Below are positions 1-8,481 of a stretch of 64,000 bases of DNA, piece by piece. The first letter of the stretch is position 1. Each line of letters begins with the position of its first letter. The stretch covers positions 339,313 through 403,312 of the forward strand of contig NZ_JAIWPE010000096.1 in NCBI RefSeq assembly GCF_021028955.1, in the 5' to 3' direction. The notes below the pieces were generated by a model, which was not told where the DNA came from, did not search any database, and saw only the letters and a program-made list of their open reading frames with translations. Both the position numbers and the translations under genes were made by a program. This stretch comes from Salipaludibacillus sp. CUR1. GTDB taxonomy: Bacteria > Bacillota > Bacilli > Bacillales > Salisediminibacteriaceae.

Positions 1-63
1 ACTTTTAAATGTTTCATTACCATTAAAGCTTTCCGAGGCACTCAAGAAAGGAGTAAGTTACTC

Positions 64-708
64 ATGAGTTTTAAAGGGTTTACTTCCCAGGATTTTGATG
101 TTTTTGCAGTTGAAGGTCTTGACGAAAGGATGGAAGCTATTAAGCAGAACGTTCGTCCTAAACTGGAAGAACTCGGCAGACACTTCTCTTCTGTACTCAC
201 TGAGAAGACGAATGAAGAAATGTTTTTCCATGTCGCAAAACATGCCCGCAGAAAAGTTAATCCCCCGGACGATACATGGGTGGCGTTTGCTAATAATAAG
301 CGAGGGTATAAAAAGCTTCCCCATTTCCAAATCGGCCTGTTTGGGTCCCATGTTTTTATCTGGTTTGCTGTAATTTATGAATCACCAGTAAAAGAAGAAC
401 TGGGGCACGCTCTTAAAGAACAAATCTCTGCCATTGACAAACAGATACCTGATTCTTTTTACTGGTCAGTCGATCATACTAAACCGGAAGCAATGCAGCA
501 TAACAGTATCTCTAAAGAACAGCTTAATAACATGTTTGAACGTCTTTCTACTGTCAAAAAAGCAGAATTGCTCTGCGGTATTCAGTTGACACCGGAGGAT
601 GACAGCGTTAAGGATGGACAAGCATTTTTAAAGAAAGCAGAAGAAGTGTTTGATACCCTCTTACCCCTTTACGAAACTTCTATGCGTATATACGTCCAGC
701 ATGCTTAA
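64..708 (+). CDS. yktB: YktB-like DUF1054 family protein
   Basis: A 214-residue soluble protein that matches the YktB/DUF1054 family along its whole length, with the typical N-terminal G-F-x-x-x-D-F-x-x-F opening and the central segment G-Y-K-K-L-P-H-F-Q-I-G-L-F. The biochemical role of this family is not established. Start is ATG 64, preceded by AAGGAG at about 48-53. The gene stands with yktA and speA exactly as in Bacillus subtilis, which supports the assignment. It is followed by a hairpin terminator that it shares, head to head, with yktA on the other strand. No signal peptide or membrane segment is visible. Confidence 0.9.
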   Translation: MSFKGFTSQDFDVFAVEGLDERMEAIKQNVRPKLEELGRHFSSVLTEKTNEEMFFHVAKHARRKVNPPDDTWVAFANNKRGYKKLPHFQIGLFGSHVFIWFAVIYESPVKEELGHALKEQISAIDKQIPDSFYWSVDHTKPEAMQHNSISKEQLNNMFERLSTVKKAELLCGIQLTPEDDSVKDGQAFLKKAEEVFDTLLPLYETSMRIYVQHA

Positions 709-721
709 AGTTGAAACAAAC

Positions 722-760
722 AAAAGGGCCTGTGGCACGAGTGCCATTAGAGCCCTTTTT
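722..760. terminator. Convergent terminator between yktB and yktA
   Basis: Outer stem AAAAGGGC/GCCCTTTTT encloses an inner GGCAC/GTGCC stem. T runs on the plus strand and A/T-rich sequence on the other side suggest it serves both converging genes. Confidence 0.75.
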
Positions 761-764
761 ATCG

Positions 765-1040
765 TTACATTCTTATAATTTTTAAATGTGATGATTCCCT
801 GGCTGCTTTAACAACGTGGTAAGGGGATTGCTGGGTTTGGCTTTCATACTCTTTAAATTGCTGCTTTTCCTCTGATTTGGATGGTACAATTTTTTTGAAT
901 TGGTTATAGAGAGTTAACAATGTGTCTCTGTCTACCCCTTTTCGATATGCATGGTCAATTGCTTCATAAAAGTTCACCACATTAACCACTTCGTCTCTAG
1001 ACCAATCCATAGAAATCGGAATATTCACTTCGTTTGGCAT
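765..1040 (-). CDS. yktA: UPF0223 family protein YktA
   Basis: A small (91 residue) acidic/basic mixed soluble protein of the UPF0223 family, function unknown. The D-W-S-R-D-E-V-V motif near residue 15 and the F-Y-E-A-I-D-x-A-Y segment are characteristic. The open frame extends to a GTG at 1049, but the AAAGGGTG ribosome site is spaced correctly only for ATG 1040, which I use as the start. It lies between yktB and speA, divergent from speA, matching the B. subtilis neighbourhood. Confidence 0.85.
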   Translation of the reverse strand: MPNEVNIPISMDWSRDEVVNVVNFYEAIDHAYRKGVDRDTLLTLYNQFKKIVPSKSEEKQQFKEYESQTQQSPYHVVKAARESSHLKIIRM

Positions 1041-1167
1041 TCTAAACACCCTTTCTCATAAATTCATTCCAAATTATAACTCATTCTGTTATACTACATT
1101 TTGTTTAAACAAAAAAGCAAAATGCAGTCCACTGTCTTATATATAATTAACTTTGAGGTGAATTACT

Positions 1168-2655
1168 TTGTCCTACTTGGAACGTCAGCAGAAAACCCCT
1201 TTGTATGAAGGGCTTCTTAACCATATTAATCACTCGCCCTACCAGTTTCATATTCCAGGGCATAAACACGGAAACGGCATGGATCCCGATTTCAGAGAGT
1301 TCATTGGACCTAACGCTCTGTCTATAGATTTAATTAACATACAGCCCTTAGATGACTTACATCACCCGCACGGAATTATAAAAGACGCTCAAAATCTGGC
1401 GGCAGAAGCATTCGGGGCTGATCATACTTTTTTTTCTGTTCAGGGAACAAGCGGGGCAATCATGACTATGATTATGACTGTCTGCGGTCCGGGAGAAAAA
1501 ATAATCGTACCGAGGAATGTGCATAAATCTATTATGTCTGCCATTATTTTTTCAGGCGCTACGCCTATATTCATTCATCCTGAAATAGATGACACGCTGG
1601 GAATTTCTCATGGAATAACTGTTAGATCAGTTGAAAAAGCCTTAAGCTCCCATCCAGATGCAAAAGGACTCTTAGTCATAAACCCGACTTACTTCGGGAT
1701 CTCTGCCAATCTGGAAAAAATCGTCCGGCTTACCCATTCATACGATATACCGGTGTTAGTAGATGAAGCACACGGTGTGCATATTCATTTTAATGACAAA
1801 CTTCCAGTCTCAGCTATGCAAGCCGGAGCCGATATGGCAGCCACCAGTGTCCACAAACTGGGGGGCTCTCTTACACAAAGTTCTGTACTTAACATTCAGG
1901 GAGAAAGAATTTCAGCACGGCGGGTTCAAAGCATTATAAGTATGCTGACAACCACTTCTACATCCTATATCCTTCTCGCTTCCCTGGATACAGCCAGACG
2001 GTATCTCGCAACGGAAGGATCGAAATTAACAGACAGGATTATCGGATTAGCTGAATCAGCCAGAAGAAAAATAAATGACATTCCTGGTATAAGTTGCCCA
2101 GGTAAAGAAATCCTTGACAATAACGCAGTGTTTGACCTGGACCCGACGAAACTTATTATTTCTATTAAAGAGTTGAATGTTACTGGTTATGAAGTAGAAA
2201 CCTGGTTACGCGAACATGAAAATATCGAGGTGGAACTCTCGGACTTATACAATATTTTATGTATTATAACAAGCGGTGACAACACTCACACGATAGATTA
2301 TTTAATTGGGGGGCTCGAGAAGCTTTCATCTGAATATTATGAGCCTGGTAAAAATCATTCAGAAAGTGTGCGGGTTCAAGTCCCTCAAATTCCAACTCTT
2401 TCTTTATCTCCCCGGGATGCTTTCTATTCTGAGACAGAAATTGTAAAGCTCAATGAATCTGCGGGAAGAATCAGTGCGGAATTTATTATGATTTATCCAC
2501 CCGGCATTCCTATTTTTATTCCTGGTGAAATCATTGAACAGGACAATATAGATTATATTTATAAAAATATGGAATCAGGTCTCCCTGTGCAAGGCCCGGA
2601 AGATCCTACATTAACTTTCATCCGTGTCATACGTGAAAGAAAACCTATAATTTAG
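1168..2655 (+). CDS. speA: Aminotransferase-class-I-fold Orn/Lys/Arg decarboxylase (arginine decarboxylase SpeA type)
   Basis: PLP-dependent decarboxylase of the Orn/Lys/Arg family, 495 residues. In B. subtilis the orthologous, syntenic gene makes agmatine from arginine, the first step of polyamine synthesis; lysine as substrate cannot be excluded from sequence. The PLP lysine is K230 in S-V-H-K-L-G-G, the cofactor-ring aspartate lies in V-D-E-A-H-G (D199), and F-H-I-P-G-H-K-H-G near residue 27 is the family N-terminal signature. The C-terminal domain ends with the usual Y-P-P-G-I-P motif. Start is TTG 1168 with GAGGTG at 1155-1160. Length is normal for the short, Gram-positive type lacking the CheY-like wing domain. 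Confidence 0.9.
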   Translation: MSYLERQQKTPLYEGLLNHINHSPYQFHIPGHKHGNGMDPDFREFIGPNALSIDLINIQPLDDLHHPHGIIKDAQNLAAEAFGADHTFFSVQGTSGAIMTMIMTVCGPGEKIIVPRNVHKSIMSAIIFSGATPIFIHPEIDDTLGISHGITVRSVEKALSSHPDAKGLLVINPTYFGISANLEKIVRLTHSYDIPVLVDEAHGVHIHFNDKLPVSAMQAGADMAATSVHKLGGSLTQSSVLNIQGERISARRVQSIISMLTTTSTSYILLASLDTARRYLATEGSKLTDRIIGLAESARRKINDIPGISCPGKEILDNNAVFDLDPTKLIISIKELNVTGYEVETWLREHENIEVELSDLYNILCIITSGDNTHTIDYLIGGLEKLSSEYYEPGKNHSESVRVQVPQIPTLSLSPRDAFYSETEIVKLNESAGRISAEFIMIYPPGIPIFIPGEIIEQDNIDYIYKNMESGLPVQGPEDPTLTFIRVIRERKPII

Positions 2656-2662
2656 AAAAAGT

Positions 2663-2698
2663 AAAAGCGTTCAGCTGATTCGGCTGAACGCTTCTCCT
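2663..2698. terminator. Bidirectional terminator after speA
   Basis: Stem AAGCGTTCAGC/GCTGAACGCTT with a 7-base loop lies between the stop of speA and the stop of the minus-strand gene at 2699. Confidence 0.85.
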
Positions 2699-2995
2699 TT
2701 AATATTGAGTTTCCATCGTGGTCGCAGGAAGGGCTGCTTTAAAAAACTCAGATAAAGCTTCTGCTTCCCTGTCACTTTTTACCTTAAAAGCTTTCTTAAG
2801 ATAATCGACATCTTCCACATCTTCCCGGCACAAAAGCAAGGATCTTCCTGACTGCATACACGTAATGAGGGGCTTACCAAAAAACAAGCTCGTATAAACA
2901 ATGCCGAAATCGTACCTTGACTGCTCAGTGGTCATACCTACAAACTGAACATTCACTCTCTCCGTTTCGTCATAAAGCCGCTCGTATAGTTCCAT
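2699..2995 (-). CDS. DUF3055 / SAV0927-like family protein
   Basis: A 98-residue soluble protein resembling the Firmicutes DUF3055 (SAV0927-like) family: R-L-Y-D-E at the N terminus, then V-x-F-V-G and Y-D-F-G-I-V-Y-T-S-L-F-F-G-K-P-L. No catalytic motif is recognisable and the role is unknown. Start ATG 2995 has AAAGGAGGG eleven bases upstream. It stands alone on the minus strand between speA and a GAF-like gene. The family name is from memory of conserved motifs, so moderate certainty. Confidence 0.65.
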   Translation of the reverse strand: MELYERLYDETERVNVQFVGMTTEQSRYDFGIVYTSLFFGKPLITCMQSGRSLLLCREDVEDVDYLKKAFKVKSDREAEALSEFFKAALPATTMETQY

Positions 2996-3064
2996 CAGTA
3001 CAATCCCTCCTTTAATTATTTAATTATACAAAAATTCTGTCAATTTGGCAATCTTTTTGTTTTT

Positions 3065-3499
3065 TTAAAACGAAGACCGCTTAGATTCAATGAAATGAAT
3101 GAGTTCATCAGCAAAAATCATGTCCTGCTTTGTAAATTCATAATCAATCCCCAGTAACTTTATCGTGATAACATACGCCACTTCACCTTCCTCGTACAAG
3201 GGTAAAAATAACACATGGTCCCTGTTTTTTCTTACATAGGTCACCGCTTTAAGCCGGTTTATAAATAAAAACCCCTGCCCAAGTTCCTCTTCCTCTTTAG
3301 AGAGCCCTTTCATGCCTAGTGCATACGATAAAGTATATTCTCCCTCGTTATAAGAATGAATCGTTAAAATTACTTTTTTCTTGTTGATAGCATGAATCGT
3401 CTTTAATACACGAACCATAAAATCATCTCTGTTTTCCGCATAGTCGTAGGCAAGCCCGATTTCCAGCCTTAACCCATCCAGGAAATCTGATTTTTTCAT
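3065..3499 (-). CDS. Small GAF-like domain protein of unknown function
   Basis: A 144-residue protein I do not recognise by name. Its C-terminal half, with V-L-F-L-P-L-Y-E-E-G-E followed by a beta strand and F-T-K-Q-D-M-I-F-A-D-E-L, resembles the end of a GAF sensor domain, where a helix follows the last strand. There is no output domain, so if it is a GAF it is a stand-alone one. Start ATG 3499 follows a GGTGGAT ribosome site. No signal peptide is present. Confidence 0.6.
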   Translation of the reverse strand: MKKSDFLDGLRLEIGLAYDYAENRDDFMVRVLKTIHAINKKKVILTIHSYNEGEYTLSYALGMKGLSKEEEELGQGFLFINRLKAVTYVRKNRDHVLFLPLYEEGEVAYVITIKLLGIDYEFTKQDMIFADELIHFIESKRSSF

Positions 3500-3654
3500 A
3501 ATTTATCCACCGCCATATACAAAAGGTTTTTTATGCCTTAATTTTAATTGATATGACGGTAATTTTATCATATAAGGGATGAAAACTCTGTCGTCATTTG
3601 TCTAAAACCTTAAGAAAAGCCTGTATAATATTAAAAATGAGTATTTGGAAAGTA

Positions 3655-3697
3655 AATTAAAATAAACGTAGAAGTACAAAACTTCTACGTTTATTCC
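3655..3697 (-). terminator. Terminator of the M23 peptidase gene
   Basis: A 13-bp stem TAAACGTAGAAGT/ACTTCTACGTTTA with a short loop is followed, on the minus strand, by TTTATTTTAATTT. Confidence 0.85.
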
Positions 3698-3715
3698 ATG
3701 AACAGGAATTTAATT

Positions 3716-4840
3716 TTAATGCCATAATTCCTCAATAATGTAAGCTGTTTCCTCTAGTGTGAAAGGTTCCCAAAAGAGTTCTCCATTTACTAACAGATCT
3801 TTATGCAAATGTAAGCCGCTTCCATCCTGATTCATTGCTCCGCTGGTTCCAGTGTTACCTACATATCCAATAATTGTTTCATTATCAATCATCTGCCCCG
3901 CTTCCACCTCTTCAGGTATAGAGTCAAGGTGAGCAAAACGGATCATTACTCCATTATCGTATTGAACCCAAACCTGCATGCCCCTCAGCCGGTCAAGTAT
4001 ATATTGCGGAGTAAACCCTTCTTTTGCAGCAATTTTCAGGTCGATATTTCTCTCCACATGTGAGTTATAATCCTCAAAATCACTGTCGACTCGTACAACT
4101 TTTCCTTCTGCCATTCCATAAACAGGCGTTTCAGTCGTTATTTCAGTCCCCGAGGCATATCCGTACCAGTCAATACCTTCATGGGTGCCGTTACGATACT
4201 CCCTCGGAGCACCTGGAAGGTGACTCTCTACAGTGCTTACAGAGGCCCCTTCTATCGGAGACTGAAGAAAAGCCAGGAAGTCAATCATCTCTTCCACCGA
4301 GTAAGAATGAATTTCAACGTCATTTTCTCCGGCAGGACGCCATGCCTCGACCACTCGACCGTCCCAGTTTATAGCTATATTATTTTCTTCTTTATTGTGT
4401 GTATAGTCTGTTTCAAGTCCTTCTTCAATAAATTCAATACTTAGATAAGGTTCTCTCTTTTCGTTTTCAACAAAAGGCGGCTTCTCAGCTGGGAAATATT
4501 CACCATTTATTTCAATCACCGGCACACCATAGACTAAATAATACTGTCTGTCAGCTATCTCTAACAGTAAATCCTTATTAACTGGATCGTATTCATAATG
4601 TCCACCCAGTTCATCAGCCAATTCAGAGACTGATATATACACACCCTCGTACCCATCAACAGCCAGGGTGTTTAATTCCGTCCACTCTTTAAAGTGCTCG
4701 TTATCATTTCCAGTATTTTTTTCTTCCTGCAGGTCAGTTTCCCTTTCAACCGCGTGACCTTGATCTTTTGCGCTTGATTCCTCATTCTGGCAGGCAGTTA
4801 ATAACAGACCTAATACTATAATCAGACTTGCTTTTTTCAT
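3716..4840 (-). CDS. M23 family (LytM-type) peptidase lipoprotein with stalk-like domain
   Basis: Predicted lipoprotein of 374 residues that probably cuts peptidoglycan cross-bridges outside the membrane. A short signal peptide ends in the lipobox L-L-T-A-C (Cys 17). A charged linker follows, then about residues 50-165 resemble a copper-amine-oxidase N-terminal (stalk) domain, then a C-terminal M23 fold from about 215. Zinc-ligand motifs H-x-x-x-D (H-E-G-I-D) and H-L-H are both present, so it should be active. It lies 21 bp downstream of the deacetylase gene at 4862 and is probably co-transcribed with it, pairing glycan deacetylation with peptide cleavage. Confidence 0.85.
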   Translation of the reverse strand: MKKASLIIVLGLLLTACQNEESSAKDQGHAVERETDLQEEKNTGNDNEHFKEWTELNTLAVDGYEGVYISVSELADELGGHYEYDPVNKDLLLEIADRQYYLVYGVPVIEINGEYFPAEKPPFVENEKREPYLSIEFIEEGLETDYTHNKEENNIAINWDGRVVEAWRPAGENDVEIHSYSVEEMIDFLAFLQSPIEGASVSTVESHLPGAPREYRNGTHEGIDWYGYASGTEITTETPVYGMAEGKVVRVDSDFEDYNSHVERNIDLKIAAKEGFTPQYILDRLRGMQVWVQYDNGVMIRFAHLDSIPEEVEAGQMIDNETIIGYVGNTGTSGAMNQDGSGLHLHKDLLVNGELFWEPFTLEETAYIIEELWH

Positions 4841-4861
4841 TCACAAACCTTCCTTGCTGTA

Positions 4862-5797
4862 TTATTTAATCTTATCAGGATCAACGATCTCGTAACCTTT
4901 ATCTCTTAAACCTTCTACGATTCCTCTTAAAGCGTCTTTCGTAAATTCCCTGTCATGCATTAACAAGTTGGCTCCATTGCCCAAATGTTCAGTTTCAACC
5001 ATTATTTCTTCCAAAGCTTCAGCTTCCATATATTCTTCAAAATAATCGTATCCGTAAGACCAGTTCATCCACTGCATCTCTTCTTCTTCCATCAGCTGTT
5101 TAGAGTAATCCGTGTTGACTCCAAAAGGTGCTCTGAAAAACCGGGGCCTTTCCCCAATAATGTCTTCAACCAAATCATTAAGCTGGACTATTTCTTCATA
5201 CTGCTCTTCTTCTGAGAGGTCTGATAGATTTTGATGGGTCATCGTGTGGTTGCCAATTTCAAAACCCAGTTCATAAATATCCTTTAACTGCTGTTCCCCT
5301 TCTTCATTTTGAAGAAAATGGCCGTTCACAAAAAATATAGCGCCTGCATCCATGTCGTGCAGGATCTCTGCCATCTCCACACCGTAATTATCCGGTGCGT
5401 CATCAATCGTTAAAAGAACGACCTCCTCAGGTGCCTCATCAATCGGTCTGACTGTCACATTGTTTTCAATTTGATAAAGAGGTTCCTTGTCTTCTTCATT
5501 ATTTACATTCTCGTCGTTTAGTTCATTGTCCTGTTCATTAATATTTTCATTGTCCTGTTCATTAATATTTTCATTTGTTTCATTTTGGTTATTATCGGTA
5601 TTTTCATTTAACTCGTTTGAATTATTATTTTCTTCACTGTTTGCTGTCCCTGTATTTTGATTATTCAAATTCTCTTCCCCAGGGGAATTTATATTAGCAT
5701 TTTCATTTTCATTGATAGCCTGCTCATTGTTATCACCGCAGGCGACGAGCAATCCTGCTGTGACTATCCAAACACTTATATATTTTGCTTTTTTCAT
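4862..5797 (-). CDS. Polysaccharide deacetylase (NodB domain) lipoprotein with Asn/Glu-rich linker
   Basis: Lipoprotein of 311 residues. Signal peptide with lipobox L-L-V-A-C (Cys 20), then about 85 residues of low complexity dominated by N, E and D, including a repeated N-E-N-I-N-E-Q-D unit, then a NodB-type carbohydrate esterase family 4 domain. Metal and catalytic motifs are T-I-D-D-A-P (a variant of T-F-D-D-G-P), H-T-M-T-H, R-A-P-F-G and L-L-M-H-D. The G-to-A change in motif 1 leaves both aspartates. Likely substrate is peptidoglycan or another cell-wall glycan. First gene of a two-gene unit with the M23 peptidase; SD GAGGGG lies just upstream of ATG 5797. Confidence 0.85.
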   Translation of the reverse strand: MKKAKYISVWIVTAGLLVACGDNNEQAINENENANINSPGEENLNNQNTGTANSEENNNSNELNENTDNNQNETNENINEQDNENINEQDNELNDENVNNEEDKEPLYQIENNVTVRPIDEAPEEVVLLTIDDAPDNYGVEMAEILHDMDAGAIFFVNGHFLQNEEGEQQLKDIYELGFEIGNHTMTHQNLSDLSEEEQYEEIVQLNDLVEDIIGERPRFFRAPFGVNTDYSKQLMEEEEMQWMNWSYGYDYFEEYMEAEALEEIMVETEHLGNGANLLMHDREFTKDALRGIVEGLRDKGYEIVDPDKIK

Positions 5798-5956
5798 TGT
5801 ATCCCCTCTTCCATTACCTTACTTGCAACTATAAAATCTTACCATATTATAACTTTTAATGGAACCTTCTTCCGCCATAATATTACACACTTACAATTAT
5901 GTCGTTTATATTCGACATTTTTCGGGAAAAGTAAAGTTGGTATTACTGCCTCACAC

Positions 5957-5984
5957 TTGACCTTTGTATAAATTTAAGTAGAAT
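5957..5984 (+). promoter_or_regulatory. Candidate sigma-A promoter for the BCCT transporter
   Basis: TTGACC (5957-5962), 16-bp spacer, TAGAAT (5979-5984), about 85 bp ahead of the BCCT start. Read from consensus only. Confidence 0.45.
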
Positions 5985-6069
5985 ATACTCTGTTGTTTAT
6001 TTATTCAGTACATCCCAATAGACTTTGAAAATTAACGGCTTTTAAATTAAACGGAAGGTGGAGGATAAG

Positions 6070-7596
6070 GTGAAGAAATTAACACCAGTATTTACTATTT
6101 CATTTTTTATTGCTTTGGCATTTATTATCTGGGGCTTTTTTGCGCCGGAAAACCTGGAATTTATAACAGGATCTATCCAGGGATTCATTACTGACCAGTT
6201 TGGCTGGTTTTATTTATTGGCAGCCACAGGTTTTGTTGCATTTGCTATCTTTTTAATCTTCAGCCCTTACGGAAGAATTAAGCTTGGGAAAGATGATGAG
6301 GAACCTGAATATAATTACTTAACATGGTTCTCTTTCCTATTTACAGCCGGGATGGGGATCGGGCTCGTTTTCTGGGGAGTGGCCGAACCGGTTTACCATT
6401 TATTTGATCCCTCGCCAGCCGCTAATGTAGAAGGAGGCTCTATTGACGCAGCAGGTGCTGCTTTAAGATATTCCTTCTTCCACTGGGGCATTCATCCTTG
6501 GGCAATTTACTCAATTGTCGCTTTAACTTTAGCTTACTTTAAATTCAGAAAAGGGACTCCCGGCGTGGTGAGTGCGGCATTTGAACCACTGCTTGGCGAC
6601 CGTGTTAATGGCGGAATTGGAACGACTATTAATGTGATCGTTGTTTTTGCTACTGTCTTCGGTGTGGCTACCTCCCTTGGGTTTGGTACTGCCCAGATTG
6701 GCGGCGGGTTATCCGATGTGTTAGGCTTAAACAATACGTTTTTTCTTCAGTTAATGATTATTATTGTCGTGACTTTCCTTTACATGCTGTCGTCGCAGAC
6801 AGGATTAAACGTAGGGATCCGCATTTTAAGTAAAACAAATATTTACTTAGCAGGTATTTTAATGCTGTTTCTTTTATTCTCAGGACCTACAAACTTTATT
6901 ATGAACTCTTTTACGCAGACTTTCGGAAATTATTTACAAAACCTTGTATCGATGAGCTTCCAGCTCGATACGTTTAATTTGGAATCAACTTGGGTAGAAG
7001 GCTGGACAATCTTTTACTGGGCCTGGTGGATCGCCTGGGCTCCATTTGTAGGGACATTTATTGCCCGTGTTTCCCGGGGACGGACGATCCGTGAATTTAT
7101 TATCGGAGTAATTGCGGTACCTTCTGTATTTGGAGCGCTCTGGTTCTCAGTTTTTGGAGGAACAGCTATTCATTTGGAAACAATTGCAGGAGTCAGTGTC
7201 ATGGATGTCATGACAAATGCCGGTGAGGAATCTGCCTTGTTCTTTGTATTACAGCAGTTCAATTTCGGCTGGATAATGGCGATTGTAGCTATTTTCCTCA
7301 TAGCTTCTTTCTTCATCACTTCCGCAGACTCAGCAACTTTTGTTTTAGGAATGCAGACAACAAACGGCAGCCTGAACCCTCCAAACAATGTAAAGCTTAT
7401 CTGGGGGCTTATCCAGTCAGCAACAGCAGCCGTTCTCCTTTACTCAGGAGGTCTGGCTGCACTGCAGACGGCAGCCATTATTGCTGCTTTTCCATTTGTA
7501 ATAATTATGATCTTTATGATTATAAGTTTAATGAAGTCACTAAAGCAGGAGACTTTACCTGAAAAAAAGAAACCAGGAAAGAGTAAAAATAGTTAA
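6070..7596 (+). CDS. BCCT family glycine betaine/carnitine/choline transporter
   Basis: Integral membrane carrier of about 508 residues with 12 predicted transmembrane helices, of the betaine-carnitine-choline transporter family (OpuD/BetL-like), importing a quaternary ammonium osmoprotectant with sodium or protons. The family signatures are clear: G-M-G-I-G-L-V-F-W-G-V-A-E-P-V near residue 95 and the aromatic W-A-W-W-I-A-W-A-P-F-V-G-T-F-I-A in TM8, with R-V-S-R-G-R-T-I-R after it. The frame opens at GTG 6058, but GGTGGAGG at 6056-6063 can serve only the GTG at 6070, which I take as start. A monocistronic gene closed by a strong hairpin. The exact substrate is not determinable here. Confidence 0.92.
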   Translation: MKKLTPVFTISFFIALAFIIWGFFAPENLEFITGSIQGFITDQFGWFYLLAATGFVAFAIFLIFSPYGRIKLGKDDEEPEYNYLTWFSFLFTAGMGIGLVFWGVAEPVYHLFDPSPAANVEGGSIDAAGAALRYSFFHWGIHPWAIYSIVALTLAYFKFRKGTPGVVSAAFEPLLGDRVNGGIGTTINVIVVFATVFGVATSLGFGTAQIGGGLSDVLGLNNTFFLQLMIIIVVTFLYMLSSQTGLNVGIRILSKTNIYLAGILMLFLLFSGPTNFIMNSFTQTFGNYLQNLVSMSFQLDTFNLESTWVEGWTIFYWAWWIAWAPFVGTFIARVSRGRTIREFIIGVIAVPSVFGALWFSVFGGTAIHLETIAGVSVMDVMTNAGEESALFFVLQQFNFGWIMAIVAIFLIASFFITSADSATFVLGMQTTNGSLNPPNNVKLIWGLIQSATAAVLLYSGGLAALQTAAIIAAFPFVIIMIFMIISLMKSLKQETLPEKKKPGKSKNS

Positions 7597-7602
7597 TATC
7601 AC

Positions 7603-7637
7603 AAAGCGGAGCCCCGTATCGTACGGGCTCCGCTTTT
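7603..7637 (+). terminator. Terminator of BCCT gene
   Basis: Stem AAGCGGAGCCC/GGGCTCCGCTTTT directly after the stop codon. Confidence 0.9.
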
Positions 7638-7711
7638 GCTATTACGGGGGAATTACCTAATACACCTGAGATTAATGAATAATTTAAAGAGAGACTGAAG
7701 CTTTGCTTAAT

Positions 7712-7865
7712 TTGCCGGTTCACTCCCGGTGAAGCTTACCCCTGGGAGCATAAGTGCAACATGAGTTTTAGAATCTTTGGATACCCTTTTCACGTGCTGT
7801 GAGACCGCCGAAGTCCCCACATGTGAATGGAAGTTCGCTGGATTCCTTACTAGAGGGCTTTTCTT
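7712..7865 (+). repeat. Decayed partial copy of the dispersed intergenic repeat
   Basis: This stretch aligns by eye with the interior of the repeat at 33161-33833 (about 33340-33490): shared blocks include GGTTCACTC, GCATAAGTGCAACAT, CACGT(G/C)CTGTGA, CGCCGAAGTC and TGGAAGTTCGCTG. No inverted ends are recognisable, so it appears to be a truncated, diverged copy. The rest of 7638-8019 shows no gene. Confidence 0.7.
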
Positions 7866-8019
7866 ACTGTTTATAGTTATGACCCAAGATTTTTTACTGG
7901 TGATTATCATCAGTTTTCATTTATATAACAGTTTGGTTACTTTAAACAAATGTTGAGCTAATCGTGATAACATCAAAATTGTTTCATAGGTGTAAGTATT
8001 TAGTAAGGGAGTGACCCAT

Positions 8020-8409
8020 ATGAATCGTTTGTGTGTGATTATTTTAATGACTTCCTGTTTATATATGTCGAGCTGTCAGTCAGATAATATTAGTGCCGAT
8101 TACTCGTTTCTTGAGGAGTCCCAGGATAATAAGGTGCCAGAAACATTATTATTTTCTAACAATACAGATATCCAGGAAGAGCACGATTACTATGATGCCC
8201 TTCGTATTCTCCAGAAGAAGTATCCTGATAGACTTAACAGTACGCACATTGTGTCTGAAAGTGACCATTCCTTAGTCAATTATTACGGTATAGATACTTT
8301 TCCTACACTTTTGCTTATAGAGGATCTTGAAGTTAAATTGAGAATAGAAGGCGCAAATGAATTTTCCTCAATACTAAACGAATTAAAATATACATTACTA
8401 GATGATTAA
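8020..8409 (+). CDS. Putative lipoprotein with thioredoxin-like C-terminal part
   Basis: A 129-residue predicted lipoprotein with a short signal peptide and lipobox Y-M-S-S-C. The mature part contains Y-Y-G-I-D-T-F-P-T-L-L-L-I-E, which looks like the strand around the cis-proline of a thioredoxin fold (V-x-x-x-P-T-x-x-x-x), but there is no C-x-x-C motif, so it would not be a classical oxidoreductase. The frame opens at GTG 8011, but the AAGGGAG ribosome site at 8005-8011 overlaps that codon; ATG 8020 is correctly spaced. Not otherwise recognised. Confidence 0.7.
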   Translation: MNRLCVIILMTSCLYMSSCQSDNISADYSFLEESQDNKVPETLLFSNNTDIQEEHDYYDALRILQKKYPDRLNSTHIVSESDHSLVNYYGIDTFPTLLLIEDLEVKLRIEGANEFSSILNELKYTLLDD

Positions 8410-8428
8410 ATCGGTCATCATTTCATAC

Positions 8429-8465
8429 AAAAACCCCGTAAACAAAATTGGTTTACGGGGTTTTC
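8429..8465. terminator. Bidirectional terminator between lipoprotein gene and pdhD
   Basis: Stem AAAACCCCGTAAAC/GTTTACGGGGTTTT, flanked by A and T runs, serves converging transcripts. Confidence 0.92.
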
Positions 8466-8481
8466 CTATAAATAACAGTAA

